A DNA stretch of 13,134 nt from Gammaproteobacteria bacterium (GCA_020445245.1 JAGRHB010000023.1:1-13134); one strand, 5' to 3'. Positions 1 to 6,780 are shown, counted from the first letter of the stretch. Notes: generated from the letters alone by a model not told the origin. Numbers and translations: made by a program.

Positions 1-288
1 GACCAGCGGTGACCAGCTGCGGATCAGGGTTGGCTTTTCGGCCTTGAGCCCTTCGTCCTCGAAGAAACCCATCCCGTGCGCAACCAGCAGCGCAGTGGCA
101 TCGGTGATCGGCAGGTAACCGATCCGAACAATTTCGTCATCGGGCACCGCCATGTTGGCGACACCGGCACCCGGAAGCGTCATGCCCGCACCGAACAGCC
201 CGCCTGCGGCCATCATGTCGAGCATGAAGTCGCGTCGGCTCATCTCGTGCTGTTCTATGTATTTCAGTTCGTCGTCGTAGCTGCTCAT
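1..288 (-). CDS. ABC transporter substrate-binding protein, NrtA/CynA-like, Tat-exported (C-terminus beyond window)
   Basis: Only the first 96 codons are inside the window, and the frame runs open through base 1. The ATG at 286-288 follows an AAGGA ribosome site at good spacing. The N-terminus has a twin-arginine motif (SRRDFM, residues 17-22) and then a Gly/Ala-rich hydrophobic stretch to about residue 46, so the protein is probably exported folded through Tat. The mature part starts with VRIGYLPITDATALLVAHGMGFFEDEGL (split here as residues 55-70 and 71-81), the usual opening of periplasmic binding proteins of the nitrate/sulfonate/bicarbonate/cyanate (NMT1/NrtA) class. It lies 38 bases downstream of the ABC ATPase and is probably co-transcribed with it. 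Its place next to cynS suggests cyanate as ligand, but nitrate, sulfonate or another small molecule cannot be excluded from this fragment. No permease gene is visible; it may lie beyond the left edge. Confidence 0.85.
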   Translation of the reverse strand, partial: MSSYDDELKYIEQHEMSRRDFMLDMMAAGGLFGAGMTLPGAGVANMAVPDDEIVRIGYLPITDATALLVAHGMGFFEDEGLKAEKPTLIRSWSPLV

Positions 289-326
289 CGGGTTGATCCT
301 TCTTTACGTGTTTCGTGATTCGGTAG

Positions 327-1127
327 TCAGGCAGCCTTGCGTTTGCCGGCCTGCTCGGGTTCTTCCTCTTCGGCAGCTGTCGTCTCGCCGCCGACCAGCT
401 GTTCGAACGAGGTCATCAGTGCCTCGCGCTGACGGCTGAATTCGGGTGTGGCGCGCTGCCGTGGCGATGTCAGCTCAACCTGTATCTCTCCGACGATGCG
501 TCCCGGGTTCGCGGCCATGATCAGCACGCGGTCAGCCATCGCGACCGCCTCATCGATGTCATGGGTAACCATCACCATGGTCAGGTTCTGTTCGCGCGCA
601 ATTCGCGACACCTCGTCCTGCAGCGATGAGCGGGTGAAGGCATCGAGGGCGGAAAAGGGTTCGTCGAGCAGCAACACCTCCGGCGAGGTCGCGAGCGAGC
701 GGGCGAGCGCGACACGCTGTTGCTGGCCACCGGACAGGCTCTGCGGATTGGCCGCGGCCTTTTCGCTGAGGCCGACCAGTTCGAGCAGGTACGCTACACG
801 CTGCGGGTCTTTCCTGCCGGCAAAGGCGAGCCCCAGGCCCACGTTGTCGGCCACGCTCATCCATGGATACAACGAAGGCTTCTGGAACATCATGTTCCAC
901 TTCTCGCTGGGGCGCGTGACCTGACGGCCGTGGATCCTGACGCAGCCCTCGGTTGGCAGCAGCAGTCCGGCCAGCATGTGCAACAACGTCGACTTGCCGC
1001 AGCCGCTGCGCCCGATCAGGGCGACCTGCTCGCCGGCCCGGATGGTGACGTCGATGTCGAGCAGTGTCGGTGAACGCTGGCCCTTGAACGTGTGGCTGAT
1101 GAAGTCTGTACGTATGCTGTCGGTCAT
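327..1127 (-). CDS. ABC transporter ATP-binding protein, nitrate/taurine/cyanate class (NrtD/TauB/SsuB-like)
   Basis: A 266-residue cytoplasmic ATPase that would drive import of the ligand caught by the neighbouring binding protein. All nucleotide-binding motifs are intact: Walker A GRSGCGKST (39-47), Q-loop FQKPSLYPWMSV with Q82, signature LSGGQQQR (131-138), Walker B VLLLDEP (151-157) and the switch His in MVTHD (H189). The Q-loop region ending in PWMSV is typical of the NrtD/TauB/SsuB subfamily. The frame is open up to 1259, but I chose the ATG at 1125-1127: the family homology starts there, an AGGAA sequence lies just upstream, and the sigma-54 element at 1163-1178 would place the transcript start inside the longer version. 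The C-terminus (about 247-266) is an unusual Glu-rich then Lys/Arg tail beyond the usual domain end. The gene order (ATPase first, binding protein second) is uncommon. Confidence 0.92.
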   Translation of the reverse strand: MTDSIRTDFISHTFKGQRSPTLLDIDVTIRAGEQVALIGRSGCGKSTLLHMLAGLLLPTEGCVRIHGRQVTRPSEKWNMMFQKPSLYPWMSVADNVGLGLAFAGRKDPQRVAYLLELVGLSEKAAANPQSLSGGQQQRVALARSLATSPEVLLLDEPFSALDAFTRSSLQDEVSRIAREQNLTMVMVTHDIDEAVAMADRVLIMAANPGRIVGEIQVELTSPRQRATPEFSRQREALMTSFEQLVGGETTAAEEEEPEQAGKRKAA

Positions 1128-1162
1128 TGCTCGATTCCTGAATGGCGTTATGCCCCAGGCAT

Positions 1163-1178
1163 TGCAGGCATCGTGCCA
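1163..1178 (-). promoter_or_regulatory. Sigma-54 (RpoN) -24/-12 promoter for the ABC transporter operon
   Basis: On the minus strand the sequence reads TGGCACGATGCCTGCA. It matches the consensus TGGCAC-N5-TTGCW except for C in place of the first T of the -12 block. The GG and GC dinucleotides are separated by 10 bases, as required. Transcription would start near 1152, giving a leader of about 25 bases before the ATPase ATG. The element mirrors the perfect one before cynS. Confidence 0.7.
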
Positions 1179-1222
1179 CTGCATAGAACACCGCGAATGC
1201 TGGCGATTTCGTGATCTGCCCG

Positions 1223-1235
1223 CGGTGTGCCACCG
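1223..1235. promoter_or_regulatory. Inverted repeat CGGTG-TGC-CACCG, possible activator site
   Basis: A perfect 5-3-5 inverted repeat lies between the two divergent sigma-54 promoters, about 45 bases upstream of the leftward -24 box and about 110 upstream of the rightward one. That is a usual place for an enhancer-binding protein. It does not match the NtrC consensus (GCACC...GGTGC), so the binding protein is unknown and the repeat may be chance. Confidence 0.35.
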
Positions 1236-1247
1236 AACAATGATGAC

Positions 1248-1260
1248 AATGTCGGACATT
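1248..1260. promoter_or_regulatory. Inverted repeat AATGTC-G-GACATT, possible operator
   Basis: A perfect 6-1-6 inverted repeat sits in the middle of the divergent cynS/transporter gap, about 85 bases upstream of the cynS -24 element. Its position suits a shared regulator of both promoters. I do not recognise the motif as a known binding site. Confidence 0.4.
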
Positions 1261-1344
1261 TCACTGCCCGGGTCCGTCGCGCCTGGCAGTCGCTGATCCG
1301 GCGAGGCGCCGGCCGCTCTTCAGAAAAGCACCCGGCCCACCCCT

Positions 1345-1360
1345 TGGCACTTCTCTTGCA
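1345..1360 (+). promoter_or_regulatory. Sigma-54 (RpoN) -24/-12 promoter for cynS
   Basis: The sequence TGGCACTTCTCTTGCA matches the RpoN consensus TGGCAC-N5-TTGCW with no mismatch, and the GG and GC pairs are 10 bases apart. The transcript would start near 1371, about 44 bases before the cynS ATG. RpoN promoters need an activator ATPase such as NtrC, so cynS is probably under nitrogen control. Confidence 0.85.
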
Positions 1361-1414
1361 ATCACATCGGAAGGTATATCCAACTCCCCGTCCACATACC
1401 CAAGGAAAAAGCCG

Positions 1415-1855
1415 ATGAACAAAACCGATATGAAAGAAGCCATCCTCGAGGCCAAATTCGAGAAAGACCTGACCTGGAAGGAGATCGCCAAGGCGGCCGG
1501 CCTGTCGAAGGAATATGTCTGCTCGGCCTGCCTGGGCATGAACCACCTCGACAAGAAACAGGCCGAGGCGGTGGCCGAGATCCTCGGCCTCGGCGACGAG
1601 GTGTCGACAGCACTGCAGCGCTTCCCACACAAGACCTGGAGCCAGACGATACCGACCGACCCGGTGATCTACCGCTGGTACGAGATCGTTGGTGTGTACG
1701 GCGAGACCATCAAGGAGCTGATCCACGAGAAGTTCGGCGACGGCATCATGAGCGCAATCGACTTTTCCATGGACATCGACAAGCAGGAGGACCCGAAGGG
1801 TGACCGCGTCGTGGTGACCCTCAATGGCAAATTCCTGCCTTACAAGGCCTGGTGA
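1415..1855 (+). CDS. cynS: Cyanate hydratase (cyanase)
   Basis: A 146-residue cytoplasmic enzyme that converts cyanate and bicarbonate to CO2 and carbamate; the carbamate falls apart to ammonia and CO2. The catalytic residues known from E. coli cyanase (Arg96, Glu99, Ser122) align at R87 and E90 (in YRWYE) and S113 (in GIMSAIDF), a constant shift of nine because the N-terminus is nine residues shorter. The conserved blocks IPTDPVIYRWYE (79-90), VYGETIK (94-100) and HEKFGDGI (104-111) are all present, after the N-terminal helical DNA-binding-like domain. The ATG follows AAGGA with eight bases of spacing. The gene is single and divergent from an ABC importer, with a perfect sigma-54 promoter. 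The product would supply nitrogen and CO2 and detoxify cyanate, which in sulfur oxidisers may also come from thiocyanate (inference). Confidence 0.97.
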   Translation: MNKTDMKEAILEAKFEKDLTWKEIAKAAGLSKEYVCSACLGMNHLDKKQAEAVAEILGLGDEVSTALQRFPHKTWSQTIPTDPVIYRWYEIVGVYGETIKELIHEKFGDGIMSAIDFSMDIDKQEDPKGDRVVVTLNGKFLPYKAW

Positions 1856-1896
1856 CCACCTGTTGAAAGATCACTCGGATTGGAGGTGGCTGACGC

Positions 1897-3219
1897 TCAG
1901 CGCCGGGCGGCCATCCCGGCATCGCTGAGCCCGATGACGAAACGGTGTTTGCCCGCGGTGGTGCGTGGGATCGCATCGAGGTACGCGATCTCGAGTGTCA
2001 CCTGCGGGCCGACACCGTCACGAACAGCCGCACCCAGTTCATCCACGGTCTCCGGGGACAACCGTTCACGGCTGACCAGCTTGAGCTGCAGGCTGTCGGG
2101 GTCGGTCTGTACCCATTGGTACTGGCTCACCTGATCCAGGCCGTACATCAGGCGGTTGAAGAAGGCCGGGTGCAGACGCCTGCCATCACCTGTGCGTACC
2201 AGGTCGTTGTTGCGGCACAAGTCCATCTGCATCAGCGGAAACCCCAACCCACAGGCGCACTCTCCCTCGATCAGGCGCCCACTGTCACCGAGCGCATAGC
2301 GGATGAAGGGCATCACCCGGTCTGTCAGCGAGGTGACCAGCAGGCGATCACCACTCGGGTCGGCGACCGACTCCAGCTGCACCATGTCGCTGAAGACGTG
2401 CATATTGCCGTGGCGGCACTCCCAGGCAATGTTCGGTACCTCTCGGCAGCCATACTGATTGAACACCTTGCACGAGAAGGCCCGTTCCATCAGCGTGCGC
2501 TGCTCCTCGTGCAGCACCTCGGCGGTGGAATAGACGCCAAGCAGGCCAGTGGGCAGTACGCATCCACTATCGACAATGAATCGCGCGAGCTCGGACAGGG
2601 CCGATGCGTAACCGTAGAGCAACACCGGCCGCCAGCGACGGATCAGGCGCACCCAGCCGGCGAGGCGTTGTTCGCTGTACTCGACGGCAGCCACCGTCAT
2701 CTCACTGCTCAGCCAACGTGGTTGCGGGCCACCGAAGATCCCGCCGCTGGCGACGTCGCGAGACGCCCCCCACAGGTACATCACCTTCTGCCCGGGTCTC
2801 CAGCCGGACAGCATGAAGCCACGCATCATCCCGGCCAACATCAGCTCGTGCTTGGCGTCGTCGTAGTAGAAAGACAACGGGCTGCCGGTGGATCCGCCCG
2901 TGTGCCCCAGCGGCGTGTCGTGCGGTGACAACCCGCGTGCCAGCAACTCATCGCGATGTGCGATCACATCCGACTTCTCCAGTATCGGCAGGTCCTCTGG
3001 CAACAGGCACCGATCGGCGCGCCTCATCGGTGACGCATATCGCCGGGCGTAATAGTCCGTATGGCCGGCCGCGTAGCGTGCGATGGCGTCGAAGTCGGCG
3101 CGCTGCCGCTGCAGCAGCTCTGCTCTTTTCAGGTGCAGCGCAGGCAGCAACTGCGACAGCCTGGCGTAACGCTCGGGATGGCGTCGCCGCTGCAACCAAA
3201 GGCGCAGCCGACGCGTCAT
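1897..3219 (-). CDS. CapK/PaaK-like adenylate-forming enzyme (phenylacetate-CoA ligase family)
   Basis: A 440-residue member of the ANL superfamily, closest in appearance to the CapK/coenzyme F390 synthetase/phenylacetate-CoA ligase group. These enzymes activate a carboxylic acid as its acyl-AMP and may pass it to CoA or another acceptor. Visible motifs are the phosphate loop HTGGSTGSP (106-114), the adenine region FNQYGCRE (253-260), YALGDSG with D312 (309-315), a Cys pair ECACG (320-324) common in this family, and the C-terminal TTAGKHR with the likely catalytic K424. The frame is open to 3315, but the ATG at 3217-3219 overlaps the stop of the preceding gene as ATGA, which implies translational coupling; homology also starts there. 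It is the last gene of the three-gene operon. The substrate is unknown. CapK-like enzymes recur in polysaccharide loci, which fits the glycosyltransferase-like neighbour. Confidence 0.85.
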   Translation of the reverse strand: MTRRLRLWLQRRRHPERYARLSQLLPALHLKRAELLQRQRADFDAIARYAAGHTDYYARRYASPMRRADRCLLPEDLPILEKSDVIAHRDELLARGLSPHDTPLGHTGGSTGSPLSFYYDDAKHELMLAGMMRGFMLSGWRPGQKVMYLWGASRDVASGGIFGGPQPRWLSSEMTVAAVEYSEQRLAGWVRLIRRWRPVLLYGYASALSELARFIVDSGCVLPTGLLGVYSTAEVLHEEQRTLMERAFSCKVFNQYGCREVPNIAWECRHGNMHVFSDMVQLESVADPSGDRLLVTSLTDRVMPFIRYALGDSGRLIEGECACGLGFPLMQMDLCRNNDLVRTGDGRRLHPAFFNRLMYGLDQVSQYQWVQTDPDSLQLKLVSRERLSPETVDELGAAVRDGVGPQVTLEIAYLDAIPRTTAGKHRFVIGLSDAGMAARR

Positions 3220-4991
3220 GGCGAAGCCCGATTCCGCAGCCGCTGCAATGCGGCCTCCCACGCCTCCCGGTCGGCATTCAGGTTCACGATCGCATCGAGC
3301 TGGCGGTTGCGCCATTCATCACGACGGGCGACATCCTCGAGGCGCGCGAAACAGGGCGAATCGACACCGAAGTTATGCGAGGCATTGTCGATGAAACTAT
3401 CGAACGACTGCAGAGCGGCCAGCTCGACCCGGCCACGATTCCACCATCGCGAGGGATCGTGCAGCAACACCCTCAGCCGCTCGAGATGATCGGTCAGTGT
3501 GGCGCGCTTCAACTGGTACCTGTCGAGCATCTCACCCTCGACGGTGTCCCGCATGGAATCGATCGCCTCACGCGAAAGCCGGGCGCCCACGTGACCCGTT
3601 GCGACGAGCCGCTCAACCGAAAACAGCATTACGTCACCATAGAACTGGCGCTCGAACTCGTCGCACAGGTCGACCCGCTGCTCACTTGTCCATACGCCCG
3701 GGCGAAACTCCGACTCACGGGTCTCATCCAGCGTGCGTCCGTGCAGCATCGGTACATTGGCCGAGACGAACCTGTCGCCCATGGCGGCCCGCAGCAGGCG
3801 TCCCATGGTCGGCCCGGACATGCGCAGGCGCAGCGGTGCGAACGGGATGAACTGGTTGAGCGCGTCCGCCGAGAACACATAGTTGCCTGTATACACGGTG
3901 CGCGCGGGCTGAACGCTCCGTGGCACCGGTGTATAGCGATACCAGGTCACACGCGTCGGATGCTCGCCATGGAAGAACCGGTTGAGGTGCCCGGCGAAGT
4001 CGACAAAGCAGTCTGCATTGCTCGGCACGGTGTCGCCGGGGCAGCGGTAGCGATAGGCACCCCCGCCGGTGTCGAAGCCGAACAGGTCTGCCATGTCGTG
4101 ATAAGCGGCATCACCGGAGCCATTCGTATCGATATGAGGCTGGCGGTAGGCTTCGTGCGGACCGACAACGGCCATCTCGCGCAGGAACGCCAGCACATCG
4201 GCAACGAAGTTGCCGACCATCACTGCCGGCGAGACAGGCGGATCGCCGACGACCTTGCCAGTCAACACGCGCACGCCCGTGTCGCTGAACACGCGGTCTA
4301 TCTCATAGAGGAAGTTCACCGCGCCCAGACACTGGCCGCCGTCCACCGTGGGCACCTTGACGCGAAACTCCTGGTCGGCGTCGATGCTGTAGAACAGCAG
4401 GCGCCGGTCCGGCATCCGCCCCTGCATCTCTGCCAGTCGGAGATAAATGACATTGCGCATCATGCCCTGCCCCTTGTGGCCGAACGCGCTGCGCGCATGC
4501 TTGCCGACGACGCCACTCAGGTCGAGATCGTGCAGGCGGTCGAGCAACGCCAACTGCTCCTCGATACCGAAGTACTGCGTATCGATGCCGGCCTCGGCGA
4601 GGGCGCGCACGATTTCACGTTGCCGGTCGATCGACGATGGATCGGCCGAGTCATCGGCGACCAGCACCGTGATCTTGGCGAACCTGCCGTGCGCATCCAG
4701 GCCATAGGCGTAGCTTCGGCACTGCTCCAGCAGGCTGTCGAGGCAGTTGCGCAGATGCCGCGGACTGTCCGCAACCGGGATGACGATCACGAAGTGATGG
4801 CGCCTGTCGTTGCCGCGCGTCGCGATCAGGGCCTCGAGCTCGCGGAATGCCGCCTGGTAAGACGGCAGCACTTCCGCATCGAAGCCCCCGCGCCACATCG
4901 CCGCCTCCAGTGCCGCGATCCGCGTGCGCTGTGCGGCGATCTGCGCCGCGGTGTCGGCGTCAGCGGGCGGACAGGTAGGTGGGGAAGGCAT
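3216..4991 (-). CDS. Large GT-A glycosyltransferase-like protein
   Basis: A protein of up to 591 residues. Residues about 66-215 resemble the nucleotide-sugar half of GT2-type transferases: a first strand and helix in FVIVIPVADSPRHLRNCL (67-84), an acidic turn VLVADDSAD (109-117), GHKGQGMMRN (171-180), and a DxD-like metal site in YSIDADQEF (201-209, D204/D206). Further on are candidate acceptor/catalytic segments with VYTGNYVFS (366-374) and MLHGRT (415-420). The C-terminal 150 residues are helical and charged, with no domain I recognise. No signal peptide or membrane segment is seen, so it is probably cytoplasmic. The start is uncertain. The ATG at 4989-4991 overlaps the upstream gene by 32 bases with a weak ribosome site. 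The ATG at 4896-4898 (560 residues) has GGAGG five bases upstream. It ends in an ATGA overlap with the CapK-like gene. Donor and acceptor are unknown. Confidence 0.75.
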   Translation of the reverse strand: MPSPPTCPPADADTAAQIAAQRTRIAALEAAMWRGGFDAEVLPSYQAAFRELEALIATRGNDRRHHFVIVIPVADSPRHLRNCLDSLLEQCRSYAYGLDAHGRFAKITVLVADDSADPSSIDRQREIVRALAEAGIDTQYFGIEEQLALLDRLHDLDLSGVVGKHARSAFGHKGQGMMRNVIYLRLAEMQGRMPDRRLLFYSIDADQEFRVKVPTVDGGQCLGAVNFLYEIDRVFSDTGVRVLTGKVVGDPPVSPAVMVGNFVADVLAFLREMAVVGPHEAYRQPHIDTNGSGDAAYHDMADLFGFDTGGGAYRYRCPGDTVPSNADCFVDFAGHLNRFFHGEHPTRVTWYRYTPVPRSVQPARTVYTGNYVFSADALNQFIPFAPLRLRMSGPTMGRLLRAAMGDRFVSANVPMLHGRTLDETRESEFRPGVWTSEQRVDLCDEFERQFYGDVMLFSVERLVATGHVGARLSREAIDSMRDTVEGEMLDRYQLKRATLTDHLERLRVLLHDPSRWWNRGRVELAALQSFDSFIDNASHNFGVDSPCFARLEDVARRDEWRNRQLDAIVNLNADREAWEAALQRLRNRASP

Positions 4992-6654
4992 GCTTGTCCA
5001 GCGGGACCTCGATCAGATTGATCGCACCGCGCAGGTCGGCGGTGGCAAACAGATCATTGATGTCCGCGACGCTTTCGACGCGATAGTGTGCGATGCCGAA
5101 CGCGCGTGCGAGCGCCGGGAAGTCCGGGTTGACGAAATCACAATCGATGTAGCGTTCACCGTATAGCTGGTACTGGTTCTTGCGGATCAATCCCATGCTG
5201 GCGTTGTTGATCACGACGACGTTCAACGGCAAGCGGTAGTTCACTGCTGTCATGATCTCCATGCAGCACATCTGAAAACCGCCATCCCCGAGGATCGCGA
5301 AGATCGGGCTGTCCTTGGCGAAAAAGCGCGCACCGATCGCCGCCGGGATCGCGTGACCAAGCGAGGAGATGCCGGAATTCGGGAAATAGTGGTTGCGATC
5401 GGATACGGCGAAGTAACTCTGTGCGAACACGATGTTGTCGTCGAACACGATCGCATCCTCGCTGAATCGCCTCGCCAACCCGGTAAAAAACGCCTCGATC
5501 AAATGAAACTTCGATGATGCCGAGGTGCCATCGGTTTGGCTGCGAGATTCCTCATGCATTGGGACCGGCTGCCCCTGCGAGGCAGAATCAGGGTCCACCC
5601 GGGCGGACCCCGTATGGTCGGCATCCAGGCGCTGCAGGAGCTCCCCCAACACCTGCTGGATGTCACCCTGAATCGCGACATCGGGTTGGAACACCTTGCC
5701 GAGCTGGGCGGCATCGCGATCGACCTGGGCGATCTTCTTGCCGCCCAGCAGATCGGCGTCCCAAAGGTAACTGGTGCGTTCGTTGAACCCGGCGCCGAGA
5801 AAGATCACCAGGTCCGCCTGTTCGACGATATAGCGGCGCGCATCGCCGTTAGAGGTCACGCCCAGACAACCGAGCGACAGGTCGGTGCCCTCTGCCACGA
5901 CGCCCTTGCCCTTGAGGCTGGTCGCCACCGGGATGCCCATGCCCTGACTCAACATCGCCACCATGCCGCGTGCACCCGCCTTGATGCAGCCATAGCCGGC
6001 GACGATCACCGGATTGCTGGCCGCCTCGATCAGCTGCGCCAGTTCCGCCACCGGCGCGACGGGCAGCTGCTCGAGACTTTGCGCGCGTGGCCAGTGCACC
6101 TGTTCGAGGACGTCCTCGTCGACGGTTTCCTTCTGGACGTTGTAGGGAATGCTGAGCAGCACCGGTCCCGCCTGCTCGGCGAACAGGGCCGTGGTGGCCT
6201 GATTGAGTACCTGTCCAAGGTAGTCGGTGCGCTCGATCAGCTTGCGATACCGGGTGATGCCGCGGAACAACTCGCTCTGGTCGATGGCCCCACCCTCACC
6301 GGAGCTCTCCTGCAGGCCGCCGCGCCCGAAGATATGGGTCGAGGTCTCACCAGTGATCACCAGTACCGGCAACTGCTCGGCATAGGCGTTGGCGATCCCG
6401 GTGATCAGATTGGTGGCACCCGGTCCCGCGGTGGCGATGCAGGCCGACACCCGGTGCGAGATACGGGCATAGCCGCCGGCCATGAATGCCGCGCCCTGCT
6501 CGTGCTTGACCAGCACGCTGTCGATCGATGATCGATACAGGCTGTCATAGACCGGCAGGACATGCGCGCCCGGCATACCGAAGATGACTTCGATGCCCAG
6601 GCGCTCCATATACCTCACGACGAGGTCGCTGACTGTCATTTTCATGTCGATCAT
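4960..6654 (-). CDS. Thiamine-diphosphate-dependent enzyme, acetolactate synthase/decarboxylase superfamily
   Basis: A 564-residue three-domain ThDP enzyme. The N-terminal pyrimidine domain holds the activating Glu in VKHEQGAAFMAGGYAR (49-64, E52) and the GPGATN block (77-82). The central domain lies at about 195-340. The diphosphate-binding motif runs from GDGG (456-459) to NN (483-484). ThDP enzymes of this type cleave or condense 2-oxo acids. Features of true acetolactate synthase are weak and no small regulatory subunit (ilvN) lies beside it, so decarboxylase, sulfoacetaldehyde acetyltransferase-like or other carboligase roles remain open. A polar Asp/Ser/Gln-rich insert at about 344-381 joins the central and C-terminal domains. 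The frame is open to 6744, but residues before M31 look unlike the family, so I start at 6654; nearby ATGs at 6645 and 6639 are possible. It is the first gene of an operon with the GT-like and CapK-like genes. Confidence 0.88.
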   Translation of the reverse strand: MIDMKMTVSDLVVRYMERLGIEVIFGMPGAHVLPVYDSLYRSSIDSVLVKHEQGAAFMAGGYARISHRVSACIATAGPGATNLITGIANAYAEQLPVLVITGETSTHIFGRGGLQESSGEGGAIDQSELFRGITRYRKLIERTDYLGQVLNQATTALFAEQAGPVLLSIPYNVQKETVDEDVLEQVHWPRAQSLEQLPVAPVAELAQLIEAASNPVIVAGYGCIKAGARGMVAMLSQGMGIPVATSLKGKGVVAEGTDLSLGCLGVTSNGDARRYIVEQADLVIFLGAGFNERTSYLWDADLLGGKKIAQVDRDAAQLGKVFQPDVAIQGDIQQVLGELLQRLDADHTGSARVDPDSASQGQPVPMHEESRSQTDGTSASSKFHLIEAFFTGLARRFSEDAIVFDDNIVFAQSYFAVSDRNHYFPNSGISSLGHAIPAAIGARFFAKDSPIFAILGDGGFQMCCMEIMTAVNYRLPLNVVVINNASMGLIRKNQYQLYGERYIDCDFVNPDFPALARAFGIAHYRVESVADINDLFATADLRGAINLIEVPLDKHAFPTYLSAR

Positions 6655-6692
6655 GCCGTAGTCGCCGACCCGTTGCCGACGATGCCGCCAGG

Positions 6693-6709
6693 GTGGGACG
6701 GTGTCCCAC
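6693..6709. promoter_or_regulatory. Perfect 7-3-7 inverted repeat in the leader of the ThDP-enzyme operon
   Basis: GTGGGAC-GGT-GTCCCAC lies 38 to 54 bases upstream of the chosen start of the ThDP enzyme. If the TATAAT at 6775-6780 is the promoter, the repeat falls in the transcribed leader. It could be an operator or an RNA hairpin. There is no T-run after it, so it is not an obvious terminator. Confidence 0.5.
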
Positions 6710-6774
6710 TGAACCCGGCCCGCCGCGCCTGTCGGCACCCCCATCCGGAGCCGATCGCGCTCGAGTCGCCGCGG

Positions 6775-6780
6775 ATTATA
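6775..6780 (-). promoter_or_regulatory. Candidate -10 box for the ThDP-enzyme operon
   Basis: The minus strand reads TATAAT, a perfect -10 hexamer in a GC-rich gap. No good -35 lies 17 bases upstream. Instead a palindrome GGCAC-CT-GTGCC (6800-6811) covers that region and might bind an activator. A start near 6768 would give a leader of about 114 bases. The rest of the 185-base gap (6655-6839) shows nothing else I can name. Confidence 0.35.

Noticed and set aside
1856..1901. Terminator between cynS and the CapK-like gene (CCACCT/AGGTGG, then GCTGA-CGC-TCAGC)
   Set aside because: The first pair has a 22-base loop, the second stem is only 5 bases, and neither is followed by a T-run.
2925..5021. 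Long plus-strand open frame of 698 codons opposite the operon
   Set aside because: It lies antisense to two genes with clear family motifs; its protein is His/Arg/Ala-rich without recognisable domains, as expected of a shadow frame in GC-rich DNA.
5536..6531. Plus-strand open frame of 331 codons opposite the ThDP enzyme
   Set aside because: Shadow of the ThDP gene; no motif or ribosome site.
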